Source: Termitomyces sp. T153 (taxonomy: Eukaryota > Basidiomycota > Agaricomycetes > Agaricales > Lyophyllaceae). From it: 64,000 nucleotides of DNA. Where the stretch lies: assembly GCA_018296165.2 (NCBI GenBank), contig JACKQL020000111.1, positions 62,001 through 126,000 of the forward strand, given 5' to 3'. Positions 11,473-24,135 of the stretch are shown here, one piece after another. The notes beneath the pieces are model-generated. The model did no database searches and was not told the origin of the DNA. It saw nothing but the letters and a program-made list of their open reading frames with translations. Every line of letters starts with the position of its first letter. The stretch's first letter is position 1. A program made the translations under genes and the position numbers.

Positions 11473-12747
11473 TAGCTATCTTGACAGATCCTAGTGTTCA
11501 TAATGGTCGACAACTTATATTTTCTCTGTCACAAATGTAAGAGACAAGAAGTATTGACGACACATTCTCACGACGTATCTTATGACATGTCAATTCGGGA
11601 GTCAGACCAGGATTGAAGATGTTCTATGTATGCAGCAATCTCCCGGTCATCATCTTATCGCACGTCGTCGTTAGCACATAGAGACCAATAGAAATTGGGT
11701 CAAAAGGAAGTATGAACAAAAAGAGGAGTTATATTTATGTGAAGCTGCCAACTATCAAATGAAAAGAAGCTTAGAAAACACTTTGGTGAACGTGAACAGA
11801 AATGACTCACGACTCGAAAAAAACATGCCCCTTTGCACATTATAATCCCGGAATCAGGCCCTGAGAATGACAAATGAGGTTATGGGTACATCGCGATGGC
11901 TTTGGCACTTCTGACTGGTCCTATTCAAGGGAATCAAGAGAGGTCTTTTAGGGAAATTGCAGGTTTGAAAGGCATGAAAAATGCTGAATGTTGGTTGAGT
12001 TTTGTTGAAGTTTAGTTTCGGGTGTTGAGCTGGAAAGTCAGTGATCTCATCAAGTTCAAAGTACCTGTATATAAAAGTACAGCAGGTCAAAGTAATTGGA
12101 TCAAGATCAAGAAACCGTGAATGGAAGCAGCATCATAAATTCAAGACACACATATCACGGCCGTATCTCTCGGTCAGCTCTCAATGGTTGCTGTACCAAG
12201 CACAACATTTGTAGTATGACTTCCCAATGCAGCCATGGCAGAATTATGCCCCTTGTCTTCGTATCATCAAAACAACAGGCTGACACACCAAAGTCGAATC
12301 AAGAAGAGTTGAACAAGCAATAAACTCAGATACTTATCCTGTAGTGATGACAAATAGATGAAGGATATCAGTCATGGTTATATATGCCTTCAAACAGAAG
12401 AGTGTCAGATAGTTCCATAAGTTCAACAATGGAAGGTAAGTATGTCGAGCATTCAAAATGATTACCCATGGAAAAGTAGAAATAAAGTGAAGGATAGCAT
12501 TTAATAAATAGAAATAGATTGGAACTCAGTACCCAGCTTGTATCATAAGGATATCATGATCAAATCATTCTCGTAAGAAAAGTCAGTCAATTCAGCGCTA
12601 TACCCGAGCTTTTCCAGAAAAAGGGGTATATACCTCAATACCTCACCTACCTCCCCGCCAAGGATATTGACGTCCTCGTCCTCGTAGCCCTCACTTTAAC
12701 CACCCCTTTCACCTCCTCTTTCCACTTCCGTTCCCACCTGGACCTCA
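11473..12747. other. Intergenic stretch, no gene recognised
   Basis: Only short, unconvincing frames are present (for example minus 11854-12090). The right end (12600-12747) is pyrimidine-rich and is probably the 3' untranslated region of the minus-strand nuclear protein gene. Confidence 0.35.
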
Positions 12748-15700
12748 TCATTCTGCTGCGCTAACCTTCTTCCCCCTTCCCTTCCTCGAGCTCCTCACCT
12801 TGACATTCTCTTTGTCGCCATATTCATTCTCATTATTAACCTCTTGTACTGCTACAGGCGGCGCACTAGCAGGTGTCTTCCTTGTCCTCGCACCAACACC
12901 GAGCATCCGAGCCTTCACAGTTGTAGTTGTCACGTTGGTGGTTGAACCGGCGATGGTAGTGGTGGCGTAAGCATTCGAACTTTCTCTACTCACACTCCCT
13001 CCATCATCCTCCTTCTTAATCGGTCCCGCCGTCTTCCGTCTCTTTGCCGTACCCTTCCTCTCATCCTCCCCATCGTTCTTCACCATTCTCGTAGTCTTTG
13101 ATATAGGCTTTGACGATGGAACAACCAACCCGGCGTGGAGCATACGTCCTCTCTTCACAGGTCCCTTGTCATTATCTACAATCGGCGCAACTGACGCAGG
13201 CATCCTTCTTACTCCGCGCCTTGGCGCCTCGGTCTCTTTAGCCACATCTGTTGCAGCAGTCGTAACGCCCAGTCTCCTTCCCCTCTTCAGCGCCTCCTTA
13301 TCTTCAGGCTCGACTGTTGGTTTCCTTCTGCGTCTCGTCAGCGCAGATTCTTCCTGAGCCACGTTAGAGATTGACGTGGAGGGAGCGGGAATAACGGATG
13401 GAGTCATAGTTGTAATTGCCTTTTGCCCGCGCTTCATAGGGGCTTTCCTGGGGCTGCAATGTCCCTTCATCAGTACCAGCCGTGACAACGGCTCTCATAC
13501 CCCGCGTCTTTACCTCTTCACCTGATTCCTTGATCCCAGATTCAGGAGCAGGAGAGACTCTTGTCCACATACTTGGCGCAGGTGCCCTAAGGGTAGACTT
13601 CTCCTGTTTCTATGTCAGATTGTAGAAGGTAAGTAGGAGAACAAACATACAGCTCGAGCAGATTCCTCTGGATCAGCAATGGCATTTTCTGGAGTTGAAT
13701 CAATCTTAGGTTCCTCAGCCTCCATGATCACACCATCCTGATCTTTTTCTTCCTGCACACGAACGGGCACAGGCAATTTAGCCTTCGACTTTGAGCGCAG
13801 TTTCTATCTTGACAAGTTCTTGAAGAGACATTCTTACATCCAAAGGAACAAAAAATGTTGTGTCGTTACCTTACGTGCAGGTTCTGTAAACATAATCCTC
13901 CGGTTCTTGAACACGAAGGGGAGCAGGTAATTTCGCTTTCAAACGCAGTCTCTATATTGAAATTCGAACTTACTTGTGTGGAAAGGAAGGAAAACTATAC
14001 CTCCTGCGCACCCTCCTCTTTATGAACATGGATGGAAGCAGGAGACCTCGTTCTCGACCTCAAACGTAGCTTCTAAGGGGACATCAAGATTCTCAGTGAG
14101 CCATTATCACGTCTAAAAAAGCCAACTCTACCTCCCGCATGGGCTCCGTAGATACAGTCTTGGCCTTGTTCCAAATGGCAGGTGTACGCAACCCCAAACA
14201 TGGTTTCTATTTATCGAATAAGTGAATACATCTCATAGCTGAAAGACTCATACTTCATGCACAAGTTGATTGTCCTTAGAGACCTCATTAGCAGCCAAAA
14301 CTTTCTGAACAGGCGTAGACGTCGGCGCCCGAGTCCTCTTGTTCTCTTTCTCTTCTAGGCTCAATACCTATGTGCAAAAACCCATTCAGCAAATATATAC
14401 CTCACCAAAAGAGTGCTCCCACTTACGTTCTCATCCTTGTTCACCTCGACCTCTTTCTGCACATCATCCTCCCTCGGATCCACCCTCAAGAGCGAAAAAA
14501 CTTCACCCCTCTTCACAGGACTCCTTCCCCGCCCAGGTGTAAACGGAGGATGTATAGGCGATGTCAGCACCTGTGGTAGGGAATGTTGAGGCACCTCACT
14601 CCGCCTTTTCTTCATCCCCTCCACCGTCTCCTTCATCCTCTCCAATAACCTCCTCGTATCCTCCTCTTCATCTTCTTTTTCAAAGGTAGAGAGTGTGGGC
14701 AGTGTAGCTTGTGTTGAAGCTTTGGTTGGGGATACCAGCTTGGCATGAATACTTGTACTTGATGAGGGAGGTTTCATGGGTGAGAACCAGGGTACAAATA
14801 CCGGTCCACTCAGCTCGCGCAAGGCGCTGTGGCGGCGTTCTTGGATTGCCTATGTGGGGTGTGTTAGTATCCAAGTTGCATTCGAAGGGAAAACAAAAAC
14901 TGGGCATGAAGCGCGAGATTCAAAGAACAGATAACAGCAAACATGAGAAAAAAACACAGAAAGAAACACACCTTCCGCTCCTCCTCCCCAACCAAAACTT
15001 TCCTCGCACTCTCACTCACCCCCGGCCTCCCAAGCGACGCCGACACACCTCTCGTCACACCTCCATGTCCAGCAACAGGCTCAATAGGTGGCAAGACAAT
15101 GTCCTTAACTCTCCACACCTGAGGCTCTACCAAAACTCTCCTCGCCTCTCCACCCCCAAGCGAAAGCCTCCCTTGCCCCACCCCTCCTCCCATCTGGCCT
15201 TGTTCGTTTGCACGCTGAATTGTCAGATCGGACACTGATGTCCCGATTTGTGGTTGGGGCATCATGAATGCTCCTAAGGCGCGGTTGTGGGGTGGACGAA
15301 GGGGCATACAGGGTGTTAAGAGGGGAGCAGGGTGTTCATTTGTCGGTGAGGTGGAGGGGGAAGAGGGAGGTAAGGAGGTGGATGTCTAGAAATATGTGAG
15401 TATATTCTTGGAAAATACGTACGGGTAGAAACGAACCTCGTTCTTGTTCTTGTTCTCTTCATCTTCGCTGTCCTCCTCGTCCTTGGTAGGACTCAAATTT
15501 TCGAACGGCCAAAATCGCTCAAAACTCTTGCGCCATGTCAACTTCTGTTTCGGCTCCTGCTTCGTCGGTTCCTCTTTATTCTGCTTGTCGTTGCTACCGC
15601 CAGCAAGTGCTTTGAGCACTGCTCTCTGCGCGTTCCGTATCAATACAGCACGGTGGAGACTCTGTGAGCGTCTGCCAACGGGTGTTTTGGGGGGCTCTTG

Positions 15701-15886
15701 CTGGACAGTTCTCGGCTGAGGTGCATGTAGGGACGTTTGCTGTTGATGGGGGGCATAGGGAGAGTCAGATGGAGAAATAGGACGATGAATGTCGTCGAGG
15801 ATGACAAGATCTTCTTCGTCCTCTACAACGCGAGGGTGGTTCCCATCGACCAAGATGATGCTGTCTTCCACCAGAGATGTGAACAT
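12748..15886 (-). CDS. Large basic, low-complexity nuclear protein, multi-exon
   Basis: I do not recognise the family with certainty. From ATG 15886 the protein begins MFTSLVEDSIILVDG and an acidic RVVEDEEDLVIL box. It continues through Pro/Ser/Arg-rich, apparently disordered sequence with Cdk-like SP/TP sites (PPKTPVGRR, LSPTKDEE, SPVKRG). Exons that splice in phase 0 are 15886-15437, 15385-14972, 14849-14427, 14367-14254, 14206-14132 and 14072-14001. Several more short exons follow, then a long last exon ending TGA at 12748-12750. The C-terminal part repeats basic KRG/RRG units (APMKRGQK, ALKRGRR, PVKRGR), like AT-hook or chromatin-binding tails. Near 13440-13490 the frame must change by one base; this is either a frameshift or a missed intron. 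I infer a chromosome-associated protein from composition only. Confidence 0.6.
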
Positions 15887-16990
15887 GGAAGGTAAGTAGT
15901 ATGCGTATCTGGAGGATGCCTGAGCGAAGACAGTACAGAGCGGGGTGGTGCCCCGATTTTGTGCCTTGAAAGTGTTTATAAGCGGACTGTTGAGTTTACA
16001 GAGATTTTCTCGCGGATGTCCATCACGAGTCGCAACGTCGTTAATCTTGTCAGTGTTTACACATGGTGAAATGCCGCCTGAAAACCTACTTTCTGGCTAT
16101 GACAATGACCATTGTCAATGGTCTTTCTGCAGGGAATACTTACTAGCTGTAAGTGTATGATGAAAGCAATTGAACTCATGTCTCCCCCTGGAAAACTACT
16201 TTATGGCCGCGACAATGACGTGTTCTGATGAGCTCGCCTTCAAATCCTGTCTTGCGCTTTGACTTTTTGTCGCTTCCTTCTTCGCTCATATGGTCCTCCT
16301 TGTAAGGTGGTTCTCAATTCTTTGCACTGAACGCAAATTGCTTCGATTCACATCTATCCAATTAAGATCATAACGTCTCCTCATCTACTCCTTATTGACA
16401 GTGCCAGTCCTGCGTTCCTCTTACCGGCGTACACAAATCCAAACGTCGAGCTGATACTGTCTAAGCTGAACTAGCGATAGTCTCAAGTATCACAAAACAT
16501 CCCATGCTGTGTGAAATAAATCAACTGTGCTCGTCAACAGGATTACAATAATCTGCAGACATCGCCGTCGCTTTAACAGTACAACAAGTCTAAGGGATTA
16601 TCCAATGCCTAATGTCAGACGAACCCATAAATCAAAAATACGTTGGCCATCACCAATGCAGTATCTCATGATCGTCAAAATCTTGCAATACCAAAATAAT
16701 TTACTTCAGGCTACTCAAACTGAGTCATTTCAGCAACAACCCGATACGCGCTGAAAACTGTGCCATGAAAGCATCTCTGTATCGAGTATGTGAGAATATA
16801 CATGCCATCATGTGCTTACCATAGCTTGGTTTCCAATACCCTGTGAACATCCGGGAGGTGAACCTGAATGGCACAATAAACCTAAAGGATCATCAAATAA
16901 TTAAGAATATGTTGGCCACAACCAATCCATGATAGTCACTCGCAATCTGGCAATGCCATTATTCAATGTTGATATTATCTTGTTGCTAAG
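15887..16990. other. Promoter-side intergenic region and left border of the CpG-poor block
   Basis: This lies upstream of the nuclear protein gene. An imperfect 33-bp repeat occurs at 16078-16110 and 16187-16221 (CTACTTTCTGGCTATGACAA versus CTACTTTATGGCCGCGACAA). A weakly similar pair (GTTGGCCATCACCAATGC versus GTTGGCCACAACCAATCC) lies near 16640 and 16910 and could be sub-terminal repeats of the hAT element that follows. I find no gene. Confidence 0.35.
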
Positions 16991-17002
16991 ACTTGGATCC
17001 TT

Positions 17003-18390
17003 TTACTTGGTTAGACTTCCAAAATGGCTGGAGAGGTCAACCTGACTTGCAATGCATGGCAAGCAGGCAATACCAATGGCTACTTTGCAGTGACCGGCCA
17101 TCGGATTGAAGAGGTGGCACCAATGCAATGGAAGCTCAAAACTGTCCTTGTAGGATTTACTCAACTTTGCAATGCTCACAATGATGAGCGTCTTAGTCAA
17201 GCACCGTTTAAATTAGTTGACCAAATTGGCATTGCACATAAGGTAATTGTTCTTCAAAATAATTTTGCTATCTATAAAGATGTACCTCTTAGAATTGGTC
17301 ACATAACATGCAATAATGCATTGAATAACTCAATGATGATTCAAGAATTTGCATGGAAAGTGAAGAGTACATCAGGAAAGGAATACTTATGGAGGAAACA
17401 AAAAAATCAAGTGAGGTCTTAACAGGTTGGTATCTATTGTTGCTGAAGATACTTCTAGCTGTCTTGCTCATGTTATTGATCTGGCCACATAGTGCTTCAT
17501 ATCAACATATAGCAAGACTCCCCATTTTGACCCCAAGAGTCCTGAAGCACACAAACCAACAAGTGGAGATGACATTGGATTAGTCTATGCTATTGCAGTC
17601 AAAGTAGGAAATCATTTTGTTTTGTTTGTCTTGATAAATATATGGATTAATTCTGGAAATGATTGTATTCAAAAAAGAAAGAAATCTGGAGAACTATTCA
17701 GACAAAGGCTGGTGTCACAAACCCAGCCCAGCTCATCATTGACATGAGGGTTTGGTGGTCCTCCACATTTTGAATGCTCCACAGAGTAGATGAAAATAAA
17801 GAGGTAACTAAATAAAGAGGTAAGTAAAAAGCCTTTCTTAATCCTTCTGATAGACTGATCCATTTGATTGGTCAAAGTACATCAACACTTTTGTTGATGA
17901 ACTATGGTGGGAAGAGAGTGACAGCTCAAAACAAGACAAGATACACATGCTGGGATGATACAGAATGGAAATGGATTAGCTCATTTACCAACCTCCTCAT
18001 AGTTTGTATACTTTCTTTATTTTTTCTGCTTCAGCTGACAGCATGATAGTATGCAGATAATGCTCAACAGGCATTCTCATCTGACTGAGTCTTGACTCTT
18101 CATCTTGCTATTCATGCACTTGAAGTTCTTTATAGCATGGTCATCTCAAGCTAATAGCTCCAAGTATGTTGTCATTGCCCTGGCATTACAGGCTGCATGT
18201 CAGAAAATCAATGGTCACTATGAGAGAACTACAAGTTGACCTACATATATCATGGCCATGGGTATGTATTTATTATGTTCTCAATATTTTGGCACTCACA
18301 AAGTATTTCCTAGTTCTCAATCTGAGAGAGAAGATGGCATATTTTAGAAAGCATTGGGCACAGGACCTTCAAACAGAAGTATTGTGATGC
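17003..18390 (+). mobile_element. hAT-superfamily transposase remnant
   Basis: The plus-strand translation follows the basidiomycete hAT transposase: LTCNAWQAGNTNGYFAVTGH (start of the catalytic core), WKLKTVLVGFTQL, HITCNNALNNSMMI, then after a frame change CLAHVIDLATQ, the diverged IIDMRVWWSSTF (family LLDMxxRWxST), WDDTEWKWISSF and finally MAYFRKHWAQ. Stops and frame changes separate almost every block. The N-terminal BED zinc finger and the C-terminal dimerisation segment are not found. I did not identify terminal inverted repeats or an 8-bp target duplication. CpG is rare. This is an old, dead copy. Confidence 0.75.
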
Positions 18391-21172
18391 ATTGAATAAA
18401 GCTGTTAACTTCACTCATAATATACACCACATTTGTCAGGGGACCTCACATATCTGGATTATCATCTTGTTTCCTTTGGGTCCTTCATTCCCAGCTAGCA
18501 TATCCCTCTCAGACTCCCATATTTGGTTGCAAGTACTCTCAATTAAGGGCTATCTGACAGTACTACTTTGGTAGCATTATATGATCTGTGGCTCAAGATT
18601 AAAGCCATTTACAATGGATTTCCAGTTCCAAGTCATGTGATTTTGATGATGGCTTTGATGATGATGTCAGGCTCTGTGCATGTGCAAAATCTGATGTCAT
18701 ATTTCCCACAGTATTTTCACAGTTCATTTCTGTAAATTTGCAGTCCTGGCAATCAGAATCCTCAGACTTGTTCTCTTTGGATTTCTCTCTGTCAGGTATG
18801 TAGTTAGTTTCTGCTGTGTCACTACTGTTGATAGTGTCTTACTACCCCCTGTGCTTGTTCTTGAACCCAACCAACTTCTCCAGTACCTCCTCCTGATGCC
18901 TCAAGCCCCCTGGACAATGCTTGGAGTCATTCACTGTCTCTGTAGACACAGATTTAACTTACCTAAAGCTTCTCTTACCTTCCACAATGCCAAACTCACT
19001 GGACTCTGTCAAATGACTGAAGGAGTGTCCCTCTCCCTCCAGGCCCTCTTGGAATGCCTTTACTTTGCACTTACTCCTCCCCCTATATCCCCAGCAGCTG
19101 TAGGAAGGTTTATTTCTGCACATAGCTCAGAGTTTTTAGCATTATGCTATCTGATGGGGACTGTAAGGATAGTTTCTATCAATCCTGCATCACCTATATT
19201 AAGTTGAGCAGTGAGGCTTTTGCCTCTATGCCCTGGAAATTGCCTGGATCCTCTCTTACATGAAGGCAGGCTGAGCCTCAACCTACATGTTGCACATTTT
19301 TTGATGCTTAAGAGGAGTTGAGATTTTCTCTGGTTGGATGGAGTTTGAGAAGGAGTTCTGAGTTGAGTCCTTCCCCCTTGACCCTGCCAAGACTGCAGCT
19401 CTCTCCATTTGTGACTGAAACCAGTATGGTCATAGGAAGCAGTCACTAAATGAGTACATTGACTCATTCTATGCCTTAATTGAGCTGGCTGGATATTCAG
19501 ACAATCTGCAGCTTTGCCTAAGGACTCCACTCCTCTCTCATGGATTGTATTGGCAGTATGGCCAAGGGGTACACAAATGATGAGCATGTTAACACCTGGT
19601 ACAAGGTGGCATGTGAGCAGTGGTAGTTGATGGACCTGCAGCATAAAATATGATGGACCCAGCATTCCACAGCTACTTCATAAGCTTCCTTTGCTTGTGA
19701 TGGGATTGCCCCTCAAGCTTCCACTTCTATGCATGCTCCAGCAGCCCCTGAGGCAGGTGCAACATTTCTGGTTCCATCTCACATTGCCTCCTTCCATGCT
19801 CCACTACCAGTTCCCATGCACTCCCTATCCCATGGAGTTCCAAGAGATATAAATGCCTTCTAACAGTGATCCTCCACTCCTCTGTTGTGTTGATGCTGTA
19901 GAAAGGCTGGTCACTTTCCCCACTACTGTCCTCAAGGGCTGGAAGTTTGCTACCCATCTGCATTGGAGCAAGAAGAGCTGCTTGTCCAACTCCTGAGAGC
20001 CAGAAATGCAACAGGAGCCTCCTCTTGTGCCTATGATGAGCACCTCAGCTATACAGCCCCCTCCCCAGCTAAAGTGGACTGGAAACACACCTCCTAACCC
20101 ACGTCTATAGATTCTTGCATGGAAACACTGTCTTCACCATCAGTACATTGTTGCTTTCACCCCTTCCACAAATTCTCTGAAGCTACAAGTAGAAATTGAG
20201 ATGATGAATGCCTAGCAGACCTGAAGTGTGGTTGCCCTGCTTGACAGTGGAGCAACAGGCCTCTTCCTCAACACAGACTCTGTGCAATGACCATGTCTCA
20301 CCACTTTTTCCCTCTCTTGTCCTATCCCCATGTACAATGTTGATGGTATGCTCAATGAAGCTGGCTCTATTTGTTTTATAGTAGACCTGGTCCTTTGTTA
20401 ATAAGATTACTTAGAGTGAGCTGTTTTTGCTATTACTAGTTTGAGAAAGTAAGACATGATCTTGAGGTTCATCTAGTCATAGCAGCATCATCCTGAGATT
20501 GACTAAATTACAGGTGAAGTGCAGATGAGTCACTGCTCTTGTCACTGCACAACTTGTGCTAAAGAAGCTTGTAATGAGCATAGAGTAAAGGTTTGAGAGT
20601 GTGTTGCCATGTATGCCTGTTGTGCTGAGCATCTTCATTATGCAGACCTTGACCTCTTGTATCTTCCCCCTCTGGCATTCCCTTTTTCTTGTAAGAGGCC
20701 CTCTATGAGGATGTCCAAGGTATTGGGTGTGAGCCTCAGAAGGAAGATGAATGCAAAGGAGAATATTCTGGCATTCCAAACTCACAGTCTCCAGATGAAA
20801 ACACTGAGATAGGTGATAGGATCTATGCTACAACTCTCTGCCCCCCTCCTACAGTGGCAGAGATCTGGGCCAGTCAGACCACTTCTCAGCATCTGGCCAA
20901 GGCATTTGCAGCAAATTCCCAGCCTAAGCCCTTTTGTAGCACAGTTCCTAATCACCTTCACAATTTTGAAGACATATTCTCCAAAGCATCCTTTGATTCA
21001 CTTCCAGAATGCAAGCATGTGATTGAGCTGATACCAAATGCAGAACCCTCCAGCTGCAGGGTCTATTCACTTGCACCTTATGAGCAAGATAATCTGGATG
21101 CATTTCTATAGAAAAATCTTAGCTCTAGACAGATATGACTCCAATGGCCTCCCCAGTCTTTCTCATTAAGAA

Positions 21173-21375
21173 CACTGTGAGCACCCAAAGTTCTTTCCCT
21201 TCAACAAGTAAAAAGAAAAACACATTATGCCATTTGTAATGCACATATTTCAAGGGGGAAAAGGCATTAGATAATGGAAGGATGACTTTTTCCAAAACCA
21301 AAAGCTGACCAAGAAATGGCATACATGTTTCTTTATCCCTTTTTCCAAGTGAATCAAGTTCTGGCCCCCACAGTG
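21173..21375. mobile_element. Short CACTG-ended insert (MITE-like) in gypsy A
   Basis: Compared with gypsy D, copy A has 203 extra bases in the reverse transcriptase. The insert begins CACTGTGAGCACCC and ends GGCCCCCACAGTG, giving a 7-bp perfect inverted terminus (CACTGTG) and weaker similarity inward. The trinucleotide GAA flanks it on both sides (21170-21172 and 21376-21378), as expected of a 3-bp target duplication. CACTG/CACTA termini with 2-3-bp duplications are typical of the CACTA (CMC) superfamily. It has no coding capacity. Confidence 0.65.
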
Positions 21376-23786
21376 GAAGAAGGATGGGTCTCTTTGTCTG
21401 GTTCAGGACTATCAAGTCTTGAATGTGATGACAGTGAAGAATTGCCATCTCTTGCCACTTATCTTTGAACTTGTCAACAGCCTTCAAGGCACATGCTACT
21501 TTACCAAGTTGAATGTCTGTTGGGGCTACAACAATGTGTGCATCCAAGAAGAATACAAGTGGAAGGCAGCATTCCAAGACAATCCCAGACTTTTTGAACC
21601 TTTGCTAATGTTCTTTGGTCTCACCCATAGCCCAGCCACTTTCAAGGCCATGATGAATGACATTTTCCATAATCTGATTGTGGAAGGTGTTGTTTGTGTA
21701 TTCCAACAATATCTTCATCTATACCAAAACTTTGGAGGAGAGTATTGCTGGGTCACACACATGATATTGGAACACCTCTGCTAACATTAGCTCTATCTAA
21801 AGCATTAAAAGTGTGAATTTGAGCAGACTAGAGTGGAGTACCTAGGTTTGATCATCTGGCATAGAATGGCCAAGATGGACCTCATTAAAATAGCAGGTGT
21901 GGTGAAATGGCCTGAGCCAAGGAACTAAAGAAAGCAAAGGCCTTTTTTGGGCATGTCAACTTGGACTAGAGGTTCATGCAGGACTTCTTCCACCATGCAC
22001 ATCCCCTCTTTGACTCACTGTCAAGGACATAGCATAGCAATAGGAGTCCTTGCAACAAGCTTCCTTTGGTTTTTCCAAGCAGGACATTACCTCAAAACCC
22101 ATCCTCCTGTCTCCAGATGATGACTCTCCCTTCCATGTTGAAGCTGATAGCTCTGATGTTGCTATGGAAGCAGTCCTCTCCCAGCAGTCAAGACAGGATG
22201 GCAAGTAGTATCCACTAGCTTTTTAGCTCCAAAAGCCTTAATATATTAGAATAGAACTATGAAACCTATGACAAGGAGATACTTGCCATTATATAGTCTC
22301 TTGAAGCAATAGTGGCACTTCCTTGAGAGTACATGGCATAAGTTTGAAGTCTGGACAGACTACAAGAACTTTGAGTACTTTTGAATAGCTAAGAAGCTAA
22401 ATTGATACCAAGCTTAGTGGTCCCTGTATCTGGCCAACTTTGACTTCTTGCTGCATCACAAACCTGATTGAGCATGGGCACACCAGACACATTGTCTAGG
22501 TGGGCTGACCATGGCACTGGGGCTGGAGATAATGACAACATTGTCCTCTTCAAGCCTGAGCTCTTTTTGATTTGTGCTTTAGAGAGAATTGCAGTTCAAG
22601 AGGATGAGGCAAGCATCCTCAGAGACATCTAAAGAGGAAACTAAGAGGATGCACAAGAGGATGTGGTTGGCTAGGCTGTGCAGGCCCTAAGAGCTCAACA
22701 AGCAAGTGGAGTTAAGTTCATGCATGCAGATGAGTGAGGTCTTCAGGATGGGCTTCTGACCTTCTGAAGTTGCATCTATGTGCCTAACTTTCTAGAACTC
22801 TGTGGACACATTGTAGAGCAACACCACAACTCTTGAGTAGCTAGACATCTACAAGGTGGAAGACACTGGAGCTGATATCTTGGAACTACTGGTGGTCTTG
22901 AATATCCTGGTATGTAGGCACCTACACTAGCATGTGTAATTTCTGTCTCTGCACCAAGCCTTGATTCCAGGTATCCATGGGTCAGCTCTACTCTCTCCCT
23001 ATTCTAGCTGCTTGCTGGAGTGTTGCATCAATGGAATTCATCATGGAACTCTTCTATGCAGATGACTCCATTCTTTCTAAACACTGACAGGCACTCTGCA
23101 CGGGGTTTGATCTTCAGGCATGCCTCTTGGAGAATGATTCAGTCAACAAGTTTGTGGACAGGATGAAGATGGTGCAGGAGGAAGCAAAGTCACCATTGGT
23201 AAAGGCAAAGGATGACATGGCATGGTACTACAACTACTGTTGAATGCCAGCCCCCATTTATAAGCCTGGAGACTTCATGTACTTGCATAGCTTGGACATT
23301 AAAAAACAAGGCCATCACAAAAGCTGTCACATTGTCACCTTGGCTCTTCATGGTGAAGAAGGTAGGGCCTTTAACATATCAACTTGAGCTCCTAGTAGGC
23401 CTATGCCAAATGCACCCAGTCTTCAACATTGCCAAGCTGTCCTTAACTCCAGAGGATCCAATTCCTGGCCATCACTCTAAGCCATCCCCACTACCAGTCC
23501 TGGTAAATGATGAGAAGAAATATGAAGTGGAGAAAATCTTGGATAGCAGGATATTCTAGGGGAAGTTGCATTTCAAGGTGAAATGGAAGGGATATAGCAT
23601 TGAGGACATCTCTTGGGAGCCACATGCCAATGTATGTGCACTAGCCCTGATTCAAGACTTTTACTGTTGGCATTGTAGTGCACCAAAGGCAATTTGAGGC
23701 ATCTACCCCATTTCAGGAGCTGACCAGGCAATCCATGACTTTATCTATCCTGTATGTCAAAACACTGTATGCTAGAGGAGAGGTAA

Positions 23787-24135
23787 TGTTAGGGAATGTC
23801 CCATTTGTTCCTCCTTTTCCTCCTCCAGTACTTGTTGGATTCCCTTCCTTATGATTTTTCTTTATCCTTCTTTCTTTCTCCTATCTGTTGATCTTAGCCT
23901 TAGCCCATTTGCTTCACTGGTTTTCTGTGCATTATTCAGACAAATGTGGCCCCTTTGGTACTGCCACTAGCTTATGTCAGTGCTGATGTCATATTATATA
24001 GTTCTTTCTCATGCTTCTGAAGCCTCTAAAGTGTCACACCTGGCCTAGGGAATCCTCAGACTTGTTCTCTTTGGATCTCCTTCTGCCAGGTGAGTAGTTA
24101 TGTCAGTAGACACTGTACAGTACTGAATGACTTTA
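23787..24135 (+). repeat. 3' LTR of gypsy A, truncated
   Basis: It begins TGTTAGGGAATG after a purine-rich tract and aligns through GACACTGTACAGTACTGAAT with the LTRs of copies B and D. It keeps the CCTGAAGCCTCT-type segment seen in the D 3' LTR (here CTTCTGAAGCCTCTAAAG). The last about 60 bases expected from D are not recognisable. Confidence 0.7.

Larger units (their letters stand above)
18740..24135 (+). mobile_element. Gypsy copy A, decayed Ty3/gypsy chromovirus-type element
   Basis: This is a degenerate copy of the same family as copies B, C and D. After a short LTR remnant (18740-18840), gag similarity runs from about 18851 to 20010, including a damaged zinc knuckle. Protease (AVALLDSG-type, ATGLFLNTD) is near 20230-20290. 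Reverse transcriptase blocks are at 20850-21110 and 21376-21790 (TCYFTKLNVCWGYNN, FFGLTHSPATF). RNase H is near 22090-22400, the integrase zinc finger at 22800-22950, the chromodomain at 23520-23640, and a 3' LTR from 23787. The integrase core is largely deleted between about 23040 and 23060. The catalytic RT motif at 21699-21710 reads Tyr-Ser-Asn-Asn. Stops occur throughout. A 203-bp insert at 21173-21375 splits RT. Confidence 0.85.

Noticed and set aside
14711..15238. Plus-strand open frame opposite the nuclear protein gene
   Set aside because: The minus strand has consistent phase-0 exons with good splice sites; the plus frame has no family features and crosses introns.
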